DNA of 64,000 nucleotides, taken from Rhodococcus sp. HNM0563. Lineage in GTDB: Bacteria > Actinomycetota > Actinomycetes > Mycobacteriales > Mycobacteriaceae. Below the pieces are notes generated by a model. It saw only the letters and a program-made list of their open reading frames with translations, ran no database searches and was not told the DNA's origin. The stretch lies in the NCBI RefSeq assembly GCF_012726195.1, contig NZ_JAASAF010000003.1, positions 372,001 to 436,000 of the forward strand, written 5' to 3'. Position numbers and translations under genes: made by a program. Positions within the stretch are counted from its first letter, which is position 1. The number at the start of each line of letters is the position of its first letter. This document shows, one piece after another, positions 55,040 to 64,000 of the stretch.

Positions 55040-55951
55040 GTGAAACCTCATGGTGCAGTGCCACAGGACCACAACCACATCACGGTCGGAGTCGACGGAT
55101 CGTCCGCATCCGACCACGCCGTGCGGTGGGCCGCGGCTACGGCTGCAGGACGCAGGCTGACACTACACATCGTCCACGCCGTGGACTTCGGCCCCACTGG
55201 GTGGACCGACATGCCGTTCTTCCGGCCCGCCGAGGTTTTCGAATGGGCAGAGGAGAAAGCGCGTGTCGTCCTGTCGGACGCCGAGAAGATCGCGCGCTCC
55301 ACCGCCCCGGACCTCGAGATCACCACTGCGACGTCGATGACGGGTGGCTCTGCTTGGCTCGTGGAACTTTCCCTTCGGGCGCGAATCCTGGTACTCGGCG
55401 CCTCGGGCCATGGCCGACTGGGCGAGGCGGTGCTCGGCTCCACACCCAGCGCCGTCACCTCTCACGCCGGTTGCCCCGTCGTGGTCGTCCGTGGAACCGA
55501 ACCGGTTGCAACACCCGACGTGCGTCCCGTCGTCGTCGGCGCCGACGGCAGCCCGCTGAGTGAGGCCGCTGTGGCCTGTGCATTCGAGGAGGCGTCGTGG
55601 CGCGGCGTCGACCTGGTGGCGGTGCACGTCTGGAGCGATATGAAGGTCGGAACGTTCGAGTCGCTTCCTCCCTCACTCGCCCCGCAGTCGCTCGAGGAAA
55701 ACGAGCACGCAATATTGGCCGAGCAGCTGGCCGGATACCGCGAGCGCTATCCCGACGTCACCGTCGACCGTAAGCTCTACCTCGACGGGCCCCGTTCCCG
55801 CCTGCAGGAGTGGAGCGAACAGGCGCAACTTCTGGTGGTCGGCAGTCGGGGTCGTGGCGGGTTCACCGGATTGCTCCTCGGTTCCACGAGCAACGCACTC
55901 CTGCGTCAAGCCCAGTGCCCGGTCATGGTGGTGCGCCCCCGCCAGTCCTGA
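55040..55951 (+). CDS. Universal stress protein with two Usp domains
   Basis: 303 aa from a GTG at 55040. Each half has an ATP-binding glycine motif: 'GASGHGRLGEAVLGSTPSAV' and 'GSRGRGGFTGLLLGSTSNAL', with 'VGVDGSSASDHAVRWA' and 'VGADGSPLSEAAVACA' as the start of each domain. In mycobacteria such tandem Usp proteins belong to the hypoxia (DosR) response. Convergent with the nitroreductase gene. Confidence 0.92.
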   Translation: MKPHGAVPQDHNHITVGVDGSSASDHAVRWAAATAAGRRLTLHIVHAVDFGPTGWTDMPFFRPAEVFEWAEEKARVVLSDAEKIARSTAPDLEITTATSMTGGSAWLVELSLRARILVLGASGHGRLGEAVLGSTPSAVTSHAGCPVVVVRGTEPVATPDVRPVVVGADGSPLSEAAVACAFEEASWRGVDLVAVHVWSDMKVGTFESLPPSLAPQSLEENEHAILAEQLAGYRERYPDVTVDRKLYLDGPRSRLQEWSEQAQLLVVGSRGRGGFTGLLLGSTSNALLRQAQCPVMVVRPRQS

Positions 55952-56020
55952 CAGCAGTGGTCTGGGGTGCCGTCTTTCCCCTGCCGAACGAGTACGTTTC
56001 GGAATTCACGATCGCGCATC

Positions 56021-57004
56021 TCACGGACGCCCCCGAAACAGCACTTCCGAGAGGGGCCGTCTCGGCGTCGTCGGTCCCGAACGGGTGGGCGTCCGTATAC
56101 CTACCCTGATCAGCACCTGGGGCACACCGTCGCTGCCCGCCAGTGAAGCGAGAGAGGTTCGAGTAGCCGCGGACTCGGTGAGGTGGGTGACCGGGCAGGT
56201 CGCCAGTCCGTAGAAGGTGCAGGCGAGAAGGACTGCCGACAGTGCCTCGCCGCACCGCAACCAGTCGAGTCGCGAATCCGTGGTGGTCGAGAGCAGCAGG
56301 ATCGCTGCGCGGTCTTCTTCTACGCCGACGGTGTCGCTCGCTGCGCGCCCGGCAGGGAACTCCCGTTCTGTCGCGACCGTCCATCGAGGGTCCGGTAGCG
56401 CCTCGGCAGGCACGCCATCGGGATACGCCGCGTGCCCGGTCCACCAGCGAAGTTCCGATTGGTAGGCCTGGTCGGAACGGCGTTCACCACTGAGCTGCCG
56501 GGACATGCCGTCGAGTGCAGGTCGTTCGTGCTCGCTGATCTCGTCGAGGTGTACATCGGCCTCCTCGACGAGTTCCTGCAGGAAGCCGACGGCCTGCTGC
56601 CACTGCGGTGGTGAGTCCATCGGCAACCGCTCGGTGCGGCGCCCCGGGATCGCCGCCGCCAATCGGACGTCTACATCGGACACTTCGTCCACTCGGCGAA
56701 AGTGGAGTGCCGCCAGGCACTGCTGGTCCGGCGAATGCGGAATCCGCTCGATCACCGAGCACCACCGTTCCGTGGCGAGCGCTCTCTGCACATGGTCCAG
56801 CGCCGCCCCGCAAGAGAGCACCATCTGGCGACCGGACGGATCCGTGGCCGGCAGAATGCGATCGTTGTCGGTGTAGAGCGTCAACGCATCCGCACCGAGA
56901 ATCCACCGCCAAGGCTGGCTGTTGTGCAGGGACGGCGCGCGGCTGGACAGCGCGACTGCGGACTCGACGGTACGGCGGTCCGGCATCGCCTGCGCGGGTG
57001 TCAC
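56021..57004 (-). CDS. Acg-type FMN nitroreductase-family protein
   Basis: 327 aa from a GTG at 57004 that overlaps the PEP synthase stop as GTGA. 'ALSSRAPSLHNSQPWRWILGADALTLYTDNDRILPATDPSGRQMVLSCGAALDHVQRAL' is the signature of the Acg family (Rv2032, Rv3131), whose members lack a lid and may store FMN rather than reduce substrates. Co-transcribed with PEP synthase. Confidence 0.88.
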   Translation of the reverse strand: MTPAQAMPDRRTVESAVALSSRAPSLHNSQPWRWILGADALTLYTDNDRILPATDPSGRQMVLSCGAALDHVQRALATERWCSVIERIPHSPDQQCLAALHFRRVDEVSDVDVRLAAAIPGRRTERLPMDSPPQWQQAVGFLQELVEEADVHLDEISEHERPALDGMSRQLSGERRSDQAYQSELRWWTGHAAYPDGVPAEALPDPRWTVATEREFPAGRAASDTVGVEEDRAAILLLSTTTDSRLDWLRCGEALSAVLLACTFYGLATCPVTHLTESAATRTSLASLAGSDGVPQVLIRVGIRTPTRSGPTTPRRPLSEVLFRGRP

Positions 57005-59376
57005 CGCCCGACCTCGCGTACGCGATCCAGCAGGATCCGTTGCTCGGCCTGCGCCACCATCCTCCTCGTCCGCGACGCAGCGTCGGGAGTGACCGACACC
57101 GACGTGATGCCCCGCCGCACCAAGTGCTCCGCGAGCTCGGTGCTCGTCGATGCCGCCTGACCACACAGCGACGTGGTCAATCCCGCTGCGGAGGCCCTGT
57201 CGATGATGTGGTCGATCGCATCGAGGACGGCTGGGTCGAGGGTGTCGAACAGGTCCCTGCACACTTCCGAATCCCGGTCCACACCCAGCATCAGCTGTGT
57301 GAGGTCATTGCTGCCGATCGACACGCCGTCGATGCCGAGCTTCGCGTACTCCGGCAACCAATACACCACCGACGGCACCTCGGCCATGATCCAGCGCCGC
57401 ATCCGGCGATCAGCCCCGAGGGGGTGCGCGTCGAGCTGGGCAAGGCACTCCTTCAGTTCCCATCGGGTGCGCACGAACGGGATCATCAGGTGAACGTTGG
57501 GACACCTGCCCCGAACACGGTGCAGCACATCGAGATCCAACGAGAACAGCTGCGGATCGCGTACGTAGCGAAAGCACCCGCGATACCCGATCATCGGGTT
57601 CTCCTCGTCCGGCTCGACCTCGCCGCCTTCAAGATCCGCGAACTCGTTACTGCGCAGATCGATCGCCCGATACACCACCGGCCGCGGCGTGAACGCCGCG
57701 GCGATCCGGGCGACCCCGTCGGCCATCTTCGCCACGTATTCGTCGCGCCGACCCTGTGCAATCATGTGCGACGGGTGCTCCCCCGCCAGCGCCTCGGTGA
57801 TCATGAACTCGGCCCGCAACAAGCCGACCCCGTCGACATCGGTGGCCGCGACCGATTCCGCAGCATCCGGAGTCGCCAGGTTGACGTACACCGACGTCGC
57901 CGTGACGGTCGGAGCGACACCCGGCACCGCCGAGGCCGGAGTCGCCGCGGCGGACGGACCGACCGCAGCGTGTACTTCCCCCTCGAACACGGCGCCCGCG
58001 TCACCGTCGACGGTGATCACCTGCCCGTCCCGCAGATCTGTGGTTGCAGTGCGTGCACCGACCACGACCGGTTTACCGAGCTCGCGCCCGACGATCGCCG
58101 CGTGGCAGGTGATGCCGCCGCCGTCCGTGACGATGCCACCGGCGCGTCGCAGGATCGGCAGCCAATCCGGTCGGGTCATGGGTGCGACGATGATCTCGCC
58201 GTCGGTCAGCCGATTGCCGTCGACCAGCTCGTGGAGCACCCGGACCCTGCCCGTGGCCGTCCCGGGGCCAGCACCGAGGCCGGTCAGCAATGGTGTCACC
58301 TCACCGTTGCCGGATGGACCTCCGACTGCCGACCGGTCGAGTGTGGTGATCGGGCGGGTCTGCACGATCCACAACGCGCCATCCGCGAAGGCGAACTCGA
58401 GATCCTGCGGACGACCGTAATGCTGCTCGACTCCCGCGGCGAGACGCGCGACACGGTCGATCTGTTCGTCGTCGAGCACGCGAGTGCTGCGGACCGGGTC
58501 GACCGCGATTCGTCTGTCGCCTGCGTCGGTCGACTCTATCCGGAACTCCTGGTGACCGAGGTGCACATCGAGTATCTCGAAGGCGTCCTTGGCCACGACA
58601 TAGGTGTCGGGCTCGACCTGGCCGCCGACAACCACTTCACCGAGACCCAGCGCCGCCTCGATCACGATGCGATCGAGGTCACCGGTTCGTGGATCGGCAG
58701 TGAATGCCACCCCGGAGACTTCGGACTCGACCATCACCTGCACGACGACGGCAATGGACGGCTCATCCGTCACCCCGCGCAACCCGCGGTAGGTGCGGGC
58801 CCGTTCCGACCAGAGAGATGCCCAGCACGTCTGCACCGCTCGCACTACCGCGTCGGCACCGATGATGTTGGTGTAGGACTCGTGGATGCCTGCGAAGGAA
58901 GTGTCCGCCGCGTCCTCGGCAGGCGCCGACGAGCGCACCGCCACCGGAACATCCACGCCGAGCGCCTCGTACGCCGAGACGATGCCATCCCTCATCTCGC
59001 GCGGAACCGGGGCATCGGTCACCAGCGCGGCAAGTTCGGCCGAAGTGCGGATGAGTGTGGCGTCGTCGATGTCGGGAGCCGGGACAGCCTCGGCGGCCAG
59101 TCGAGCGCGTACTCCCGCGGCCTGCATCGCGTCGACGTATGCATCGGTCGTGACGGTGAACGCGGCAGGCACCGCAAAACCCGCCCGTGTGAGCTCGCCC
59201 AGATTGGCGGATTTTCCACCCACTGTGGGTGCATCGTCGGCACTCACCGTATCAATCGGTCGTATCCACATATTGTGTTCATCCATGGTGGCGGCTCGAA
59301 ACGATCTCGACTTCTCCGGCACATTCATCGTCGCCGCATCCGGGCTGCATCCGTAGAGCAGAAGGTCCCGCGTCAC
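57001..59376 (-). CDS. ppsA: Phosphoenolpyruvate synthase-like protein
   Basis: 791 aa from a GTG at 59376 with GGAG seven bases ahead; family members usually start near residue 31 (MDEHNMWIRPI), so ATGs there are alternatives. Domains: PPDK N-terminal ATP-grasp ('TVGGKSANLGELTRAGFAVP', 'AVRSSAPAEDAADTSFAGIHESY'), the swivelling phosphohistidine domain ('TDGGGITCHAAIVGRELGKPVV') and the PEP-binding barrel ending 'GLTTSLCGQA'. It makes PEP from pyruvate and ATP. Confidence 0.9.
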   Translation of the reverse strand: MTRDLLLYGCSPDAATMNVPEKSRSFRAATMDEHNMWIRPIDTVSADDAPTVGGKSANLGELTRAGFAVPAAFTVTTDAYVDAMQAAGVRARLAAEAVPAPDIDDATLIRTSAELAALVTDAPVPREMRDGIVSAYEALGVDVPVAVRSSAPAEDAADTSFAGIHESYTNIIGADAVVRAVQTCWASLWSERARTYRGLRGVTDEPSIAVVVQVMVESEVSGVAFTADPRTGDLDRIVIEAALGLGEVVVGGQVEPDTYVVAKDAFEILDVHLGHQEFRIESTDAGDRRIAVDPVRSTRVLDDEQIDRVARLAAGVEQHYGRPQDLEFAFADGALWIVQTRPITTLDRSAVGGPSGNGEVTPLLTGLGAGPGTATGRVRVLHELVDGNRLTDGEIIVAPMTRPDWLPILRRAGGIVTDGGGITCHAAIVGRELGKPVVVGARTATTDLRDGQVITVDGDAGAVFEGEVHAAVGPSAAATPASAVPGVAPTVTATSVYVNLATPDAAESVAATDVDGVGLLRAEFMITEALAGEHPSHMIAQGRRDEYVAKMADGVARIAAAFTPRPVVYRAIDLRSNEFADLEGGEVEPDEENPMIGYRGCFRYVRDPQLFSLDLDVLHRVRGRCPNVHLMIPFVRTRWELKECLAQLDAHPLGADRRMRRWIMAEVPSVVYWLPEYAKLGIDGVSIGSNDLTQLMLGVDRDSEVCRDLFDTLDPAVLDAIDHIIDRASAAGLTTSLCGQAASTSTELAEHLVRRGITSVSVTPDAASRTRRMVAQAEQRILLDRVREVGR

Positions 59377-59586
59377 CGATATTCTCCGACCCGTCCACCG
59401 CAGTTCGCGCAGGGCATGTGCTGTCTGTACAACGATCTGCCCGAATGGCCCGCCGTCTCGCGAACCTCTGCCGGTTACCGCCGTCGCCCCCGGTCACGGG
59501 CCGCGGCCAGAGCCTGGTTCCAGGCGTGACCGCGTCCCGTGCCGGGCCCGCACCCCCTGACTCGGCGCCGGGGCTGCGCATACCGT

Positions 59587-60021
59587 CTAGCGATCGCGCA
59601 TCTTCTCGAGCCCGAGCACGGCCACCGCAGCGATGACGACGTGCATCAGCACCAGCGTCGTCTTGCTCGGACCGTCGAAGTCCGCACTGATCGTTCCTGC
59701 GATCGTCGCGAGCGGCAGGAGCGCACCGACCACCTGGGCGATCCGGACGATCGGGTTCCACCACAGGCTCAGCAGCGCAGCGACGGTGAGCCCGACCGCA
59801 AGCGGGACGACGGTCATGAGCACCACGCCACCCGGCGCCGCGCTCGCGATCGTCCCTGCATCGGTGTGCTCGAACGACCCACCGGCCAACAGGCCGACCA
59901 GCCAGAGCACGAGGTTGGCGACCAACGCTGCGAGGACCGAGGCGACAACGATCGTGGGACGCCCGTAGTCGCGCGACCACACGGATGTCGATGAAACAGA
60001 CGATGTTCGGGTGACAGACAT
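59587..60021 (-). CDS. Four-helix membrane protein (DUF6069-like)
   Basis: 144 aa with AGGAG six bases before the ATG. Four hydrophobic helices: 'IVVASVLAALVANLVLWLVGLLAG', 'GVVLMTVVPLAVGLTVAALLSLW', 'IAQVVGALLPLATIAGTI' and 'TLVLMHVVIAAVAVLGL'. The layout fits the small actinobacterial DUF6069 membrane family. Function unknown. A 210-base gap separates it from ppsA upstream; I see nothing further in it. Confidence 0.75.
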   Translation of the reverse strand: MSVTRTSSVSSTSVWSRDYGRPTIVVASVLAALVANLVLWLVGLLAGGSFEHTDAGTIASAAPGGVVLMTVVPLAVGLTVAALLSLWWNPIVRIAQVVGALLPLATIAGTISADFDGPSKTTLVLMHVVIAAVAVLGLEKMRDR

Positions 60022-60150
60022 GTTTCTCTCCTGATGGGCGTGTTCGACTTACTGCGCCCAGCCTGCAACCTCGAGCAGACTCGAGGTCAAGAGGAAATCA
60101 TCGACCCGAAATATTTTCCTTGCCCTGTGGGGTGGAAACGTCTCGCCGCG

Positions 60151-61938
<1,788 letters not shown>

Positions 61939-61988
61939 GTGGTGCAGAGCCTTCCGGAGTTGTGAATCGGTGTATCAGGAATGGGATG

Positions 61989-62915
61989 TCAGGGTCGAGT
62001 GGGATCGACGATGCGCGCGCCCGGCACCGGGCCGGACGCGATCCGCACGGTTCGGCACACCCCGGCGCCTGCGAGCTCGGCGCTCACCTCGACCGCAGCG
62101 CGTTGATCGTCGACGAGGAATGCGCAGGTGGGTCCGGAGCCGGATACGATGCCCGCGAGAGCTCCCGCTTCGACCCCTGCACGCAGGGTGCGACGCAGAC
62201 CGGGGTTCAACGACAATGCGGCCGATTGCAGGTCGTTGCCGAGCAGCGGAGCGAGCGCGCGAGCGTCACCGGCGCCGAGCGCATGCAGCAGATCGTCGGT
62301 GTCGCCCACGCGCTGTGGATCACCGCTGGCGCGCAGCCGGTCGAGTTCGCGGAAGACGACGGGGGTGGACAGCCCCTCTTTCGCGATCGCGAGCACCCAG
62401 TGGAAGGTGCCGCGCGACAGGACGGGAACGAGTTGTTCACCGCGTCCGGTTCCGAGCGCGGTATTGCCGTGCAGGCAGAAGTTCACGTCGCTGCCCAGCT
62501 GGGCTGCGATCTCGTCGAGGTCGCCACGACTGGCTCCGAGCCCCCACAGCGCGTCGAGCGCGACGAGCGTCGCGGCCGCGTCGGCGCTTCCACCTGCCAT
62601 GCCTCCGGCCACGGGGATCCCCTTGTCGATGATGATCTCGACGTCGGGTGTGCGTCCGGCGCGTTCGGCGAGTAGCTCGGCAGCACGCCAGACGAGGTTC
62701 GACGAATCGGTGGGCACCGAAGCCGCGTCGGGTCCACGGACCTCGACGCGGAGGGTCTCGGCGGGGGCGACGGTCACCTCGTCGTGCAGCGACAGCGCTT
62801 GGAACACTGTGCGCAGGTCGTGATAACCGTCGGGGCGGAGGTCCCCGACCGCGAGATGCAGGTTGACCTTGGACGGAGCCCGCACGCTGACGGAGGCGGG
62901 GACGACGGAAAGCAC
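61989..62915 (-). CDS. ispE: 4-diphosphocytidyl-2-C-methyl-D-erythritol kinase
   Basis: 308 aa from a GTG at 62915 ([24 protein letters not shown]), giving the expected start. GHMP-kinase motifs: 'APSKVNLHL', '[20 protein letters not shown]' (ATP site) and '[13 protein letters not shown]'. It is the fourth step of the MEP route to isoprenoids, which also supplies the polyprenyl carriers needed for glycans. Confidence 0.95.
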   Translation of the reverse strand: MLSVVPASVSVRAPSKVNLHLAVGDLRPDGYHDLRTVFQALSLHDEVTVAPAETLRVEVRGPDAASVPTDSSNLVWRAAELLAERAGRTPDVEIIIDKGIPVAGGMAGGSADAAATLVALDALWGLGASRGDLDEIAAQLGSDVNFCLHGNTALGTGRGEQLVPVLSRGTFHWVLAIAKEGLSTPVVFRELDRLRASGDPQRVGDTDDLLHALGAGDARALAPLLGNDLQSAALSLNPGLRRTLRAGVEAGALAGIVSGSGPTCAFLVDDQRAAVEVSAELAGAGVCRTVRIASGPVPGARIVDPTRP

Positions 62916-63001
62916 GAATACACAGCTTACCCGCGCTGCAGGAACGGCAACGACCACAATCGAGGACGGGAATCGTCCGCTATTCGTGGCACAGTCTGAT
63001 C

Positions 63002-63970
63002 ATGCGCGAAACCTCCGCCCGCCTGTTGCGTCTGCTGTCGCTCCTACAGATGCGACGGGAATGGTCCGGCACCGAACTCGCCGAGCGTCTGCAGATCACC
63101 ACCCGCACGGTCCGACGCGACGTCGAGAAACTCCGCTACCTCGGCTATCCCGTCGATGCGAATGTCGGCGTCGGCGGCGGCTACCGGCTCGGTGCGGGCG
63201 CCGAGATGCCGCCGCTGCTGCTCGACGACGACGAGGTTGTGGCCGTCGCACTCGCGTTGCGTTCCGGCACCAACGACGCGGTCACCGGTCTCGGGGACGC
63301 CGAAGCACGTGCACTCACCAAACTGAGGCAGGTCATGCCGTCACGGTTGCAGCACCGGCTCGAAGCCTTACGCGTCGACGTCGTCGATCGTGGCCCAGTT
63401 GCATCCGCGGTCGACGCCGAGTTGCTCGCGACCGTGACGGCCGTCTGTCACCGCCACGAGCGCTTGCGCTTCGATTACCGCTCCCACGACGACACGGCCT
63501 CGCGACGGGAGGTGGAGCCGTACCGGGTGGTGCGTGCGGGACTGCGCTGGTATCTCGTCGCCTGGGACCTCGCCCGCGAGGATTGGCGCTCGTTCCGCGT
63601 GGACCGCATGGAACCGAAGATCCCCACCGGTCCGCGGTTCGTTCCGCGCGAGCTCCCACCCGGAGGTGCTGCCGAGTTCGTCTCGCGCGGTATCGCGCGT
63701 GGCGCAGCACCGGTGACCGCGAGGGTGCTGCTGCACGCACCGGTCGGGACGATCACCCCGATGGTCGACGACAGGTGGGGAACCCTCGAGCAGATCGACG
63801 CACGAACGTGCGCACTCGTGCTCGGCGGACAGTCCCTGGAGAGGATCGCCGAGTGGCTCGTCGCCTTCGACGTGGACTTCACGGTGCTCGAACCCGCCGG
63901 CCTCCGCGATGCGTGCCGGGCACAGGGCGAGCGGCTCCGGTTTCTCGCCGAGAGGTACGCGCGCGCTTGA
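63002..63970 (+). CDS. WYL-domain transcriptional regulator (YafY/PafBC-like)
   Basis: 322 aa. N-terminal DeoR-type HTH 'SARLLRLLSLLQMRREWSGTELAERLQITTRTVRRDVEKLRYLGYPVDA'. A WYL domain follows ('YRVVRAGLRWYLVAWDLAREDWRSFRVDRM'), here with 'RWYLVAWD', then a WCX extension. Proteins of this kind often sense single-stranded nucleic acids or ligands. Divergent from ispE; target unknown. Confidence 0.92.
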   Translation: MRETSARLLRLLSLLQMRREWSGTELAERLQITTRTVRRDVEKLRYLGYPVDANVGVGGGYRLGAGAEMPPLLLDDDEVVAVALALRSGTNDAVTGLGDAEARALTKLRQVMPSRLQHRLEALRVDVVDRGPVASAVDAELLATVTAVCHRHERLRFDYRSHDDTASRREVEPYRVVRAGLRWYLVAWDLAREDWRSFRVDRMEPKIPTGPRFVPRELPPGGAAEFVSRGIARGAAPVTARVLLHAPVGTITPMVDDRWGTLEQIDARTCALVLGGQSLERIAEWLVAFDVDFTVLEPAGLRDACRAQGERLRFLAERYARA

Positions 63971-64000
63971 GCATCGGCGCATCTATGCTCGTGCGATCGC

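Noticed and set aside
59377-59586. Search for a DosR box upstream of the PEP synthase gene
   Set aside because: No sequence close to the mycobacterial GGGACT-n-AGTCCC pattern was seen.

Overview
The window is high-GC actinobacterial DNA, most likely from Rhodococcus or a close relative in the Nocardiaceae. This rests on GC-rich codon use, many GTG/TTG starts, 4-bp stop/start overlaps, and gene order shared with mycobacteria: mazG-mfd, tetR, tRNA-Gln, glmU-prs, rplY-pth and a Pks16-like ligase (Rv1013-Rv1021 of M. tuberculosis), plus a GGDEF-EAL gene next to an Rv1355c-type ThiF/nitroreductase fusion. Synteny is from memory, not from a search.

Left end (1-6.2 kb, minus strand): the first 60 codons of what looks like a priming polyprenyl-phosphate glycosylphosphotransferase, a GAF-GGDEF-EAL c-di-GMP enzyme, the Rv1355c-like fusion, a GNAT/N-acyl-amino-acid-synthase-like protein and two tandem GyrI-like ligand-binding proteins. 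A good sigma70-type promoter lies upstream of the last two.

6.3-20.8 kb (minus strand): the most interesting part. It is one tightly coupled run of 14 genes that mixes polysaccharide genes (two GT2 glycosyltransferases, degenerate SDR epimerase, small membrane protein, polysaccharide deacetylase, flippase, large polymerase-like membrane protein, membrane-anchored GH39-like glycosidase) with an amino-acid activation module (stand-alone NRPS adenylation domain, stand-alone carrier protein, flavin amine oxidase, KamA-family lysine 2,3-aminomutase, GNAT acyltransferase). The ten specificity residues of the adenylation domain read D-T-E-D-V-G-T-M-V-K, which I recall as the beta-lysine signature. 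The adjacent KamA homologue is of the type that makes beta-lysine. I infer a cell-surface glycan decorated with beta-lysine or a derivative, made without a condensation domain.

21.0-31.3 kb: housekeeping block (mazG, mfd, a degenerate PIN/HTH pair, a gamma-butyrolactone-receptor-like TetR, an Rv1019-like TetR, tRNA-Gln, glmU, prs, a DUF2461 protein).

31.5-41.6 kb: a zinc-ribbon protein, a DUF3558-like lipoprotein, a Tat-exported small subunit with a GMC oxidoreductase, and a complete ergothioneine set (egtA-D on the minus strand, egtE divergent).

41.8-64 kb: rplY, pth, a MocR regulator facing an AhpD-like protein and an MFS exporter, a Pks16-like acyl-AMP ligase, prfC, a hydroxyisobutyryl-CoA hydrolase-like gene, a TetR regulator with a clear palindromic operator facing a thiolase-like gene, a stress group (universal stress protein, Acg-type nitroreductase, PEP synthase), an ABC-F ATPase, ispE and a WYL regulator.

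No CRISPR array, insertion sequence, prophage or rRNA was seen. No gene-free stretch exceeds 300 bases.
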